Below are positions 32,462-40,102 of a stretch of 64,000 nucleotides of DNA, piece after piece. Below the pieces are notes generated by a model that was given only the letters and a program-made list of their open reading frames with translations, was not told the origin of the DNA and ran no database searches. Position numbers and translations under genes: made by a program. The DNA comes from Oscillospiraceae bacterium (GTDB lineage: Bacteria; Bacillota; Clostridia; Oscillospirales; Oscillospiraceae). The stretch covers positions 35,490-99,489 of the forward strand of contig CACWLG010000006.1 in assembly GCA_902761635.1 (NCBI GenBank), given 5' to 3'. Numbering within the stretch: position 1 is the first letter of the stretch; each line of letters starts with the position of its first letter.

Positions 32462-33823
32462 ATGGCAAACAAGCAGAAAACCGTATATATCTGCTCAGAA
32501 TGCGGCAGCGAAACGCCGAATTGGGCGGGCAAATGCCCGTCCTGCGGTGCCTGGAACACACTGGCCGAGCTGCGGCTCGACAAAGCCGGAGGCAGGGCGC
32601 GGGATCCCGGCAGAACAGCAAAGGCAAAAAAACTTGAGGATCTGGACAGCACGGAGGAGATCCGCTTTTCAACCGGAATCTCCGAGTTCGACCGCGTTCT
32701 CGGCGGCGGAGCTGTGTGCGGCTCGCTCGTCCTGGTCGGCGGCGCGCCCGGCATCGGCAAGTCAACGCTCCTGCTGCAGATGTGCGCCGCCTCCGGCAGA
32801 GAGCGCAGAATCCTCTATGTCAGCGGCGAGGAAAGTGAGCGTCAGCTCAAGCTGCGGGCTGACCGCCTGGGCGTTCATGGCGGCGAACTCTATGTTCTGG
32901 CGGAGACGGACCTGGACAGCATTCTGGCGGCAGCCGAAAGCCTGAAGCCGGATATCGTTATCATTGACTCCATCCAGACCGTCAGCAACGGAGATCTGAG
33001 CTCTGCGCCCGGCAGCATAACACAGGTACGCGAATGCACCATGCGCATTATGCGCCTGTGCAAGGAGAAAAACCTTACCATCTTTGTTGTCGGACATATT
33101 AATAAGGAAGGGAGCATTGCGGGCCCAAAAGTGCTGGAGCACATGGTGGACTGTGTACTCTATTTTGAAGGAGAGCGCAGCACGAGCTTTCGCATTCTCA
33201 GGGCTGCCAAAAACCGTTTCGGTTCGACCAATGAGATCGGCGTATTCGAGATGGCGGACGATGGCCTTCGCTGCGTGGAAAACCCTTCGGAGATGCTGCT
33301 GAGCGGCAGACCTGTAGACAGTCCCGGCACCTGTGTCGCCTGCGTCATGGAGGGAACCAGACCCATTCTCGCGGAGGTACAGGCCCTGGTTACGCCTGCT
33401 GCCTATAATGCCGCGAGACGCAGCAACGGCGTTGATTATAACCGCGCCGCCATGCTGCTTGCTGTTCTGGAAAAGCGCGGCGGGCTCTCTGTCGCGGGCT
33501 GTGATTCCTATATCAATGTAATCGGCGGGCTGACGCTGGAAGAACCGGCGGCTGATCTCGCCACGAGCCTCGCCATTGCATCCAGCTATCTGGACCGCCC
33601 CCTGGGCGCCGACTTGGCGGCAATCGGTGAAATCGGCCTGTCGGGCGAAATCCGCAGTGTCAGCGCATTGAATCAGCGATTGTCGGAGATCTCACGGCTG
33701 GGCTTCAAGCGATGTGTCATTCCGGCCAACAGGAGGGATGAGATTCGCCCGCTCGCCGGCTTGCGATTGCTCCCGGCCCGTAATATCAGTGAGGCTATCG
33801 CCGCCGTGCTTGCAAGGGAATGA
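32462..33823 (+). CDS. radA: DNA repair protein RadA (Sms)
   Basis: This 453-aa RecA-like ATPase promotes branch migration in recombinational repair. It starts at ATG 32462 behind AGGAG. It has an N-terminal four-Cys zinc finger (YICSECGSETPNWAGKCPSC), Walker A GGAPGIGKSTLLLQM, the RadA-specific KNRFGSTNEIGVFEM motif and a C-terminal Lon-protease-like domain (AADLATSLAIASSYLDRPLG). The gene downstream overlaps its stop by four bases. A possible TATAAT for radA lies at the end of cwlD. Confidence 0.95.
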   Translation: MANKQKTVYICSECGSETPNWAGKCPSCGAWNTLAELRLDKAGGRARDPGRTAKAKKLEDLDSTEEIRFSTGISEFDRVLGGGAVCGSLVLVGGAPGIGKSTLLLQMCAASGRERRILYVSGEESERQLKLRADRLGVHGGELYVLAETDLDSILAAAESLKPDIVIIDSIQTVSNGDLSSAPGSITQVRECTMRIMRLCKEKNLTIFVVGHINKEGSIAGPKVLEHMVDCVLYFEGERSTSFRILRAAKNRFGSTNEIGVFEMADDGLRCVENPSEMLLSGRPVDSPGTCVACVMEGTRPILAEVQALVTPAAYNAARRSNGVDYNRAAMLLAVLEKRGGLSVAGCDSYINVIGGLTLEEPAADLATSLAIASSYLDRPLGADLAAIGEIGLSGEIRSVSALNQRLSEISRLGFKRCVIPANRRDEIRPLAGLRLLPARNISEAIAAVLARE

Positions 33824-34581
33824 GTCAATTTGTCGATTTGCCGCATTTGCCTCGGCGGTGTGATACGATCCTGTATGGCAAAAAATATGCTGATAAGCTC
33901 AGAAAGCCGCTTGATAGTCTGCATATGAAGAGCGTTTTCGTGCCTGATAATCCCAATATAGATCCGCGGCTTGCCGGGCATGCAGATCTGTCTGTTCTGC
34001 ACGCAGGAGGGGAGAGGGTGCTGCTCGCTCCGTATCTGAAGGGGAGCGCAGTGGAGAGCTGGCTCAACAGCATCGGCACGAAAATCCTGTTTCCGGATAT
34101 ACAGCAGCATACTGCGTATCCGGAGGATACACAGTTGAATCTCTGCCAAGTCGGAGAACATATACTTTATAACAGAAAAACAGTCCCTGACGACATTGTT
34201 GAATATTTAACAAGGAATGGCGCTCTTCGGTTTATAGACTGCCATCAGGGCTATACCCGCTGCACTGCGTGCGTTGTAGACAGGCGCTCCCTGATTACGG
34301 CAGACAGGGGAGTTGCCGCCCGAGCGTCTTCAGCCGGCCTGTCGGTGCTGTTGATTTCTCCGGGGCACATTTTGCTTGACGGTTTCCCGCACGGCTTCAT
34401 TGGCGGAGCATCATTCAAAATTGCCGATGAAAAAATAGCCTTCACCGGAAAACTCGACGCACATCCGGATTGCGGCAGAATCCTGCAGTTTTTGGAGCGG
34501 CGAGAGATTGAGGCTGTATTTTTGACTGCGGAGCCGGTTTTTGACATCGGTTCCGCAATCCCGATATTGGAAAAAGAATGA
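33820..34581 (+). CDS. Uncharacterised protein, possibly DUF6873
   Basis: This 253-aa protein is translationally coupled to radA (ATGA overlap). It is soluble, without signal peptide or membrane helix. Conserved-looking stretches are GHADLSVLHAGGERVLLAPY, RFIDCHQGYTRCTACVVDRR, SLITADRGVAARA and HILLDGFPHGFIGGASF, reminiscent of a GME (amidinotransferase-like) fold. I place it only tentatively in DUF6873. No substrate or pathway can be given, although its coupling to radA is notable. Confidence 0.6.
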   Translation: MSQFVDLPHLPRRCDTILYGKKYADKLRKPLDSLHMKSVFVPDNPNIDPRLAGHADLSVLHAGGERVLLAPYLKGSAVESWLNSIGTKILFPDIQQHTAYPEDTQLNLCQVGEHILYNRKTVPDDIVEYLTRNGALRFIDCHQGYTRCTACVVDRRSLITADRGVAARASSAGLSVLLISPGHILLDGFPHGFIGGASFKIADEKIAFTGKLDAHPDCGRILQFLERREIEAVFLTAEPVFDIGSAIPILEKE

Positions 34582-34609
34582 CGACGGAACAAACCGGCGT
34601 CATTCTTTT
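34572..34609 (+). terminator. Terminator of the radA operon
   Basis: AAAAGAATGACG...CGTCATTCTTTT form a long stem that starts within the stop codon of the preceding gene and ends in a T-rich arm. Confidence 0.75.
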
Positions 34610-34622
34610 ATGCGGTATTGCC
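34608..34622 (+). repeat. 15-bp scar of the MITE-like repeat
   Basis: TTATGCGGTATTGCC is identical to the right terminal repeat of copies A and B. The rest of the element is absent. Confidence 0.55.
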
Positions 34623-34694
34623 ATTATGTAAACTGATAAAAAATTATGTTAACCGATAAATATTATGTAAACCTGCATTGAATATTATGTCAAC
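34623..34694. repeat. Four ATTATGTNAAC repeats, insertion-sequence end remnant
   Basis: ATTATGTAAAC (34623), ATTATGTTAAC (34643), ATTATGTAAAC (34662) and ATTATGTCAAC (34684) recur every 19-22 bp. Multiple short repeats of this kind are typical of IS21-like termini. The last unit contains the xerC stop codon. No transposase is present. Confidence 0.6.
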
Positions 34695-35688
34695 CTTCGA
34701 TTTCGTCCTTCGTTTTACGTCCGATGGGATTGGCCATTGCAGCTTCATGCAGGGCGGCATTGTCCAGGTGGGTATAGATCTGTGTGGTATTCAGATTGCT
34801 GTGACCCAGGACTTCCTGCAGGGCACGGGTATCCACACCGTTTTTCAGCATCAGGGTCGCTGCGGTATGGCGCAGCTTATGCGGAGAGTATCGGCTTGCA
34901 TCAAGCCCGGCTGCCAGAAGCTTCTTTTCCAGCATGTTCTGTACGCCGCGTGTCCCAATCCGGCAGTTTTTTCGGCTGATAAACAGGGCTTTTTTATCAG
35001 CTTCTTTGACATTTTCATCATTTCTTACCATTAAATAATCATCAATGGCTTCGCGGCAGCCTTCAGCGAAAAAGACGACTCTTTCCTTATTGCCTTTGCC
35101 GAGAACACGAACGTGGTCTTCATAGACATCTGTCAAGTTAAGTGATACCAGCTCTGAGACACGCAGGCCGCAGGAGAGAAACAGCATGAGAATGGCGTAA
35201 TCTCTCTCTGCAAATGCTCCATCACAGGCGGCCAGCAGACGTTCACACTCAGATTCTTCAAGATATCGCGGTAAGGACGCCTGACGCTTCGGCATGTCAA
35301 GTTCTTGACAAATGTTATGATCCAGCAGATGGCGTTTTAATGTAAGATAATTAAAAAAAGACTTTACGGACGATGTCCTGCGACAGCGGCTCGCAGCAGA
35401 TAAAGAATGTGTGCCGTTTTCAAATTCGGGCGAAAACGACTGATATCGATACAGCTCCTCAATACGGATCGACTTGATAAAATCCAGGTCGATATCCGTG
35501 ATATCAATTTCCTGAAAAGGTATCTCTTTTGAAACAAGGTGACGTCTTCGCTTCAGGTAACGGAAAAGGATTTTTAAATCGAGATAATACCCGGCAACAG
35601 TTCTGTCGGAGTGTCCGCGTACCGTGGAGTGATATTCGAGAAACTCCATCACGATATCAGGGATGTCATTGATCGCATCTAAGTTCAT
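34690..35688 (-). CDS. xerC: Site-specific tyrosine recombinase, XerC-like
   Basis: This 332-aa recombinase starts at the ATG at 35688 behind GAGGGGGAG. The core-binding domain is at about residues 10-140. Catalytic residues: Arg in SCGLRVSELVSL, a Lys in VLGKGNKERVV, His-x-x-Arg in SPHKLRHTAATLM and LGHSNLNTTQIYTHL with the Tyr nucleophile. It is longer than XerD through an N-terminal insertion. It could be the XerC partner of the XerD at 21686. Its last codons and stop lie in the insertion-sequence-like repeats, so the C-terminus may be slightly altered. Confidence 0.85.
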   Translation of the reverse strand: MNLDAINDIPDIVMEFLEYHSTVRGHSDRTVAGYYLDLKILFRYLKRRRHLVSKEIPFQEIDITDIDLDFIKSIRIEELYRYQSFSPEFENGTHSLSAASRCRRTSSVKSFFNYLTLKRHLLDHNICQELDMPKRQASLPRYLEESECERLLAACDGAFAERDYAILMLFLSCGLRVSELVSLNLTDVYEDHVRVLGKGNKERVVFFAEGCREAIDDYLMVRNDENVKEADKKALFISRKNCRIGTRGVQNMLEKKLLAAGLDASRYSPHKLRHTAATLMLKNGVDTRALQEVLGHSNLNTTQIYTHLDNAALHEAAMANPIGRKTKDEIEG

Positions 35689-35716
35689 GGTCTTTCTCCC
35701 CCTCAATATCCCTTGC

Positions 35717-35752
35717 TCGAATCTCACTAAATTTATATTATGCGAGATTCGA
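35717..35752 (-). promoter_or_regulatory. Inverted repeat around a second -10-like box before xerC
   Basis: TCGAATCTC (35717-35725) and GAGATTCGA (35744-35752) are a perfect 9-bp inverted repeat with an 18-nt spacer. The spacer is AT-rich and holds CATAAT on the minus strand. Confidence 0.5.
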
Positions 35753-35766
35753 TATCATTTCTTAAA

Positions 35767-35784
35767 GGAACCGATCTCGGTTCC
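35767..35784. promoter_or_regulatory. 18-bp dyad in the xerC leader
   Basis: GGAACCGA-TC-TCGGTTCC has perfect 8-bp arms. It is a candidate operator or short RNA hairpin between the promoter and xerC. Confidence 0.5.
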
Positions 35785-35789
35785 CTTCT

Positions 35790-35824
35790 GATTGGTATTA
35801 TACGCATACCGATCAAAATGTCAA
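35790..35824 (-). promoter_or_regulatory. xerC promoter with operator dyad over the -10
   Basis: On the minus strand, TTGACA (35819-35824), a 16-nt spacer and TATAAT (35797-35802), both perfect hexamers. An inverted repeat (35790-35798 and 35806-35814, 8 of 9 pairs) covers the -10, as a repressor site would. Confidence 0.75.
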
Positions 35825-35933
35825 GCCCTGGTATGGCTTTCATTTGAAATCATTGCTGTGTGAATCCGTGATCGAAAATGCAGCCGAATTCCGTTGCGGC
35901 GCAGCGCGCTCGTGCAAAGCAAAACGTTTTTAT

Positions 35934-35963
35934 AAAAGACGGCTGTCGAACTTGACAGCCGTC
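35934..35963 (-). terminator. Terminator of the P-type ATPase-like gene
   Basis: On the minus strand, GACGGCTGTC, a 6-nt loop and GACAGCCGTC form a 10-bp perfect stem followed by TTTT. Confidence 0.8.
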
Positions 35964-35969
35964 CCCTTT

Positions 35970-37619
35970 TCATTTACCCATCTTGTAGCGGAGCTTGCTG
36001 CGCAGAGATGCGCTGGTGACACGAATTGTGTTAAGAACTGTAGCAATCGCAGCTGCAAAATCAATAAAAATTGCAAACCACAAATTGCAGTAGCCGATGA
36101 TGCTGAGAAAAATCAGCACTGCTTTCACAGCGAAAGCAAACAGTGCATTCTCAATGCAAATCTCACGAACGCGGGCAGATATGCGCTTTGCCATCGGCAG
36201 ATTGCTTACCGCGTCCGGCAGAACAATTGCATCGGCGTACTTTGCACGGTTATTAACCCGGATATCCACTGCTGCATCGCTGTGCGCCTCAATGCCGTTG
36301 GAATACACAAACAGCACGGCGCCCTTGGTCTTATGCGCAATTTCGCTGATGATGCGCAGCTTTTTCTCGGCATCACACTGCGCATACATTTCTGAGAAGT
36401 TCAGCATCTCTGCAAACTGCTGAGCTGCCTCTTTACTGTCCTCACTGAGCAGGACGCATCTGGAAACCCCAAGCTTCTTCATTTCCGGGACCAGGCTTTC
36501 CAGATCCTGGTTCACATCAGATGAGATTATGACTTTTCCCATGGGTCTGCCGGCTACAACCATGTAGTAAGCCGTTCCTACACTGTTCTGGCTCTCTTCT
36601 GCATGGATCCCCTGTTCTTCCAGATACTCCTTCGTTGCGAACGTGACGCCGATTCCGTCAATGGAGAGTTCGACGCCATAGCCGGGAATCTCGCGAAAGT
36701 CTTTGATCACATCAAGCTTATAGTCGCGATCATACACAGCGGAAATAGCATTGGCAACAGGCTGCTCGGAGTAATAGACGGCATGTGCAACAAAGTTCAA
36801 AAACGTATCATAGTCCAGCACATCGGAATGCATGGCAATGATTCTTGGGCATTCCTCGGTGAAGATGCCGTTTTTGTCAAAGACTGCAACGGAAACATCA
36901 GCCATTGACTCCAGGCTTCCTGCATCGGTGAAGACGATCCCCTGCTGGGCACTATGGCAGAGGCCGACAGTCCCGGCCATGGGAATTGCGGTAACAACGG
37001 AAAAAGGTGTTGCGACAAGCAGGATAATCAGTGCCCTGTGAATAGAGACACTGAAACTCATACTTGTAATGATCGGCATCACAACAGCATATACCACTGC
37101 CAGCAGCATGGCAAGCTTCAGCACCATCCCGGCACTGCTGCTCATCACCTTCTGAATCGACATGGAGGTCTTCTCCTCGTCCATGACGATCTCTCGCATA
37201 TGTGCGGCAATACCGTTATCCTGATCGCGCAGCAGGTCAAGCGCTGCCTTCCGGGTGTGATCCTTCGTGTAGTTCAGAAGAAGCATCCCGATCTGATAGA
37301 GCAGCACAAGGGCTGTTCCCTCGATCCCGAAGCCAATGAAAAAAGCGAGAACCGCAGTCAGAACAACGAGCACCGGCATGTCAAAGAAGCTGCCGCTTTC
37401 TACAGACTCCACAGCTTTCAGAATGATATCATAACCGGCAAGCGCTGCCGCCAGAACCAACAGGATGATGCTGACAAAGTCAGGCATGGATACAATCAGT
37501 GATATCGCGAATATGACCGATGCGATTACAAGTCTAATAACCAGAGAATGATTCAGTGTGGCGGAAAGCTTTGCCCTGTCTATCTTGGGCGGCGTGGGTT
37601 TTACATGTTTTTGGGGCAT
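35970..37619 (-). CDS. Degenerate P-type ATPase-like membrane protein
   Basis: This 549-aa protein starts at the ATG at 37619 behind GGGAGG. The fold follows heavy-metal P1B ATPases: N-terminal helices, VATPFSVVTAIP where the CPx metal site should be, AVFDKNGIFTEE in place of DKTGTLT, SEQPVANAI in place of the SEHPLA motif, and FVYSNGIEAHSDAAVD in place of the GDGxND hinge. The phosphorylation Asp remains, but its Thr, the CPC cysteines, the TGE loop and the hinge Asp are lost. Transport by the normal cycle is unlikely; a regulatory or scaffold role is possible. The frame is intact, so it is not a simple pseudogene. Confidence 0.8.
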   Translation of the reverse strand: MPQKHVKPTPPKIDRAKLSATLNHSLVIRLVIASVIFAISLIVSMPDFVSIILLVLAAALAGYDIILKAVESVESGSFFDMPVLVVLTAVLAFFIGFGIEGTALVLLYQIGMLLLNYTKDHTRKAALDLLRDQDNGIAAHMREIVMDEEKTSMSIQKVMSSSAGMVLKLAMLLAVVYAVVMPIITSMSFSVSIHRALIILLVATPFSVVTAIPMAGTVGLCHSAQQGIVFTDAGSLESMADVSVAVFDKNGIFTEECPRIIAMHSDVLDYDTFLNFVAHAVYYSEQPVANAISAVYDRDYKLDVIKDFREIPGYGVELSIDGIGVTFATKEYLEEQGIHAEESQNSVGTAYYMVVAGRPMGKVIISSDVNQDLESLVPEMKKLGVSRCVLLSEDSKEAAQQFAEMLNFSEMYAQCDAEKKLRIISEIAHKTKGAVLFVYSNGIEAHSDAAVDIRVNNRAKYADAIVLPDAVSNLPMAKRISARVREICIENALFAFAVKAVLIFLSIIGYCNLWFAIFIDFAAAIATVLNTIRVTSASLRSKLRYKMGK

Positions 37620-37654
37620 TCTGCCACCTCCCTGATGATTTCGGCAGAATGCAA

Positions 37655-38623
37655 TCAGGCTTTGCCGTCAGAGCCGAGAACGTGTACGATCTTATGAGCA
37701 ACCATGTCCTTGACAGCCTGGCGTGCAGGTTTGAGGTACTGGCGCGGATCGAAGTGATCAGGATGCTCGGCAAAGTACTTGCGGATATTGCCGGTCATGG
37801 CCAGACGGATATCGGAGTCGATGTTGATCTTGCAGACTGCAAGCTTTGCGGCCTCGCGGAGCTGATCCTCGGGGATGCCGATGGCGTCGGGCATATTGCC
37901 GCCGTACTGGTTGACCATCTTCACGAACTCCTGAGGAACGGAGGAAGAACCGTGCAGAACGATCGGGAAACCGGGCAGGCGCTTGATGCACTCTTTCAGG
38001 ACATCAAAACGGAGCGGAGGCGGGACCAGAATGCCGTCAGCATTGCGGGTGCACTGGGAAGCCTTAAACTTGTATGCGCCGTGAGAGGTACCAATGGCAA
38101 TTGCCAGAGAGTCGCAGCCGGTGCGGCTGACAAACTCCTCCACCTCTTCGGGGCGGGTATAGCTCTCGTGTCCGTGTTCAACAGAGACCTCATCCTCAAC
38201 ACCGGCGAGGGTGCCGAGCTCAGCCTCGACCACAACGCCATGATCATGGGCATATTCAACAACCTTGCGGGTCAGGGCAATATTCTCGTCGAAGGACTTG
38301 GAGGAAGCGTCGATCATAACAGAGGTGAAGCCGCCGTCAATGCAGGACTTGCACAGCTCAAAGGTATCGCCGTGGTCAAGATGCAGTGCAATGGGGATCT
38401 CGGGATTCTCGATAACGGCAGCTTCGACCAGCTTTACCAGATAGGTGTGGTTGGCATAAGCGCGAGCGCCTTTGGAAACCTGAAGAATCACAGGGCTCTT
38501 CAGTTCGCCGGCGGCTTCCGTAATGCCCTGGACGATTTCCATATTGTTGACGTTGAAAGCACCGACAGCATAGCCGCCGTTATAGGCTTTCGCAAACATT
38601 TCTTTCGTGGATACAAGAGGCAT
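37655..38623 (-). CDS. fba: Fructose-1,6-bisphosphate aldolase, class II
   Basis: This 322-aa zinc-dependent aldolase of glycolysis starts at the ATG at 38623 behind AAAGGAGA. Zinc and substrate motifs are IALHLDHGDTFELCKSCIDG, SVMIDASSKSFDENI, EAELGTLAGVEDE, AIGTSHGAYKF and IVLHGSSSVPQEF. It is transcribed divergently from pfp, so the two neighbouring glycolytic steps share one intergenic control region. Confidence 0.95.
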   Translation of the reverse strand: MPLVSTKEMFAKAYNGGYAVGAFNVNNMEIVQGITEAAGELKSPVILQVSKGARAYANHTYLVKLVEAAVIENPEIPIALHLDHGDTFELCKSCIDGGFTSVMIDASSKSFDENIALTRKVVEYAHDHGVVVEAELGTLAGVEDEVSVEHGHESYTRPEEVEEFVSRTGCDSLAIAIGTSHGAYKFKASQCTRNADGILVPPPLRFDVLKECIKRLPGFPIVLHGSSSVPQEFVKMVNQYGGNMPDAIGIPEDQLREAAKLAVCKINIDSDIRLAMTGNIRKYFAEHPDHFDPRQYLKPARQAVKDMVAHKIVHVLGSDGKA

Positions 38624-38688
38624 AACACAAATCTCCTTTATTTTTTTAAAAATTTGTACAAAAAGCACATTTACAAATTTTCGTTAAT

Positions 38689-38717
38689 ATTATATCCTCA
38701 TTCCAGTCTATAATCAA
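38689..38717 (-). promoter_or_regulatory. Promoter of fba
   Basis: On the minus strand, TTGATT (38712-38717), a 17-nt spacer and TATAAT (38689-38694). A TATAAT on the plus strand (38709-38714) overlaps it and may serve pfp, so the two promoters are interlocked. Confidence 0.7.
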
Positions 38718-38768
38718 TATGGACTTTCTACAAAAACAAATAAATTTTAAATAACTGGAGGAATTAAA

Positions 38769-40010
38769 ATGTCTGAGAAACTTATCGGCTCCTGCATCTT
38801 CGGCCAGTCCGGCGGTCCCACGGCTGTTATCAATGCCAGCGCCTATGGTGTAATCCGCGCTGCGCTTGATGCCGAAGAGATCACAAAGGTTTACGGCGCA
38901 AATCACGGTATTAAAGGCGTTCTGGATGACAGACTGTTTGTCATGGACGAGGAAGATCCCGAAGAGCTTAAGCTCCTGCTGCACACGCCTTCTTCCGAAC
39001 TGGGCTCCTGCCGCTACAAGATTGCTGATCCTGACGAAGACGATACCGATTACAAGCGTATCCTTGAGATCTTCAAGAAATACAATGTCCGTTATTTCTT
39101 CTACAACGGCGGCAACGACTCTATGGATACCTGCAACAAGATCAGCCGCTATATGGAGTCTGTCGGCTATGCCTGCCACGTGATGGGTGTTCCCAAGACC
39201 ATCGACAACGACCTCTTCGGTACTGACCATTGCCCCGGCTTTGCAAGCGCAGCCAAGTATATCGCCACCTCCTGCATGGAGATCAACAAGGACGCCCGCG
39301 TTTACGACAGCGGCATGATCACCGTCGTGGAGATCATGGGCCGCCATGCCGGCTGGCTTGCAGCAAGCGCTGCCCTGGCCACGGCTTACGGCTCCGGCCC
39401 CGACCTCATCTATCTCCCTGAGCTCGACTTCGATATGGACAAGTTCCTGTCTGATGTTGTCCGCATCTATAAGCAGAACGGCAAATGCTTTATCGCCGTG
39501 TCCGAAGGCATCCACTATGCCGACGGCAGCTTCGTTTCCGAGGCAAAGACCTCTGCGACCGACGGCTTCGGTCATGCCCAGCTCGGCGGCCTTGCCACCA
39601 TGCTTGCCGAGATCATCAAGGCTCACACCGGTGCCAAGGTCCGCGGTATTGAGCTGAGCCTGCTGCAGCGCTGCGGTGCTCACCTCGCCTCTGCGACTGA
39701 CGTTACCGAAGCCTGCACCGCCGGCATGGAAGCTGTAAAGAATGCCGTCAACGGCGTAACGGGCAAGATGGTCGCCTTCGAGCGCGAGATGATCGACGGC
39801 AAATATCACTGCAAATATGTGCTCCTTCCCCTCTCCTCTGTTGCCAACTATGAGAAGAAGGTCCCGCTGGAGTGGATCAATGAAGAAGGAAACGGCCTCA
39901 AGCACGAGTTCATCGACTACGTCCTGCCTCTGATCCAGGGTGAGCCGGAGCTTCCGCGCGTTGATTCTCTGCCCCGCTACGCTAAGCTCAAGAAGGTTCT
40001 CGCAAAGTAA
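38769..40010 (+). CDS. pfp: PPi-dependent 6-phosphofructokinase
   Basis: This 413-aa protein starts at ATG 38769 behind GGAGG. The phosphofructokinase fold shows FGQSGGPTAVINAS, FYNGGNDSMDT and MGVPKTIDNDLFGTDHCPGF. GGND in place of GGDG, plus the Lys in PKTIDND, mark the pyrophosphate-using branch, so the step is reversible and saves ATP. It is divergent from fba and ends in a long bidirectional terminator. Confidence 0.92.
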   Translation: MSEKLIGSCIFGQSGGPTAVINASAYGVIRAALDAEEITKVYGANHGIKGVLDDRLFVMDEEDPEELKLLLHTPSSELGSCRYKIADPDEDDTDYKRILEIFKKYNVRYFFYNGGNDSMDTCNKISRYMESVGYACHVMGVPKTIDNDLFGTDHCPGFASAAKYIATSCMEINKDARVYDSGMITVVEIMGRHAGWLAASAALATAYGSGPDLIYLPELDFDMDKFLSDVVRIYKQNGKCFIAVSEGIHYADGSFVSEAKTSATDGFGHAQLGGLATMLAEIIKAHTGAKVRGIELSLLQRCGAHLASATDVTEACTAGMEAVKNAVNGVTGKMVAFEREMIDGKYHCKYVLLPLSSVANYEKKVPLEWINEEGNGLKHEFIDYVLPLIQGEPELPRVDSLPRYAKLKKVLAK

Positions 40011-40029
40011 AAAAATGAAATAAAAAATG

Positions 40030-40095
40030 GCCCGGCTGCAAACGTTTTACTGTTCTGTTAAAGCAGTAAAACATTGCAGCCGGGCTTTCTCTTTC
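40030..40095. terminator. Long bidirectional terminator pfp/GGDEF-EAL
   Basis: GCCCGGCTGCAAACGTTTTA... pairs with ...CAGTAAAACATTGCAGCCGGGC (stem of about 22 bp with an 11-nt loop), followed by a T/C-rich tail. It separates the converging pfp and GGDEF-EAL genes. Confidence 0.85.
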
Positions 40096-40102
40096 TGTTT
40101 TT

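Noticed and set aside
34623..34694. Short regularly spaced repeats as a CRISPR array
   Set aside because: The repeats are only 11 bp with gaps of about 8-11 bp, there is no cas gene, and the pattern suits insertion-sequence ends.
35767..35784. GGAACCGATCTCGGTTCC as a LexA/SOS box
   Set aside because: The GAAC...GTTC half-sites are 8 bases apart, whereas the Firmicutes LexA box has a 4-base spacing.
35844..36395. A 183-codon frame near the xerC promoter on the plus strand
   Set aside because: It runs antisense through the end of the P-type ATPase-like gene, crosses its terminator hairpin and has no SD.
38646..39905. A 419-codon open frame on the minus strand
   Set aside because: It is antisense to pfp, whose motifs are complete; the composition is that of a shadow frame.
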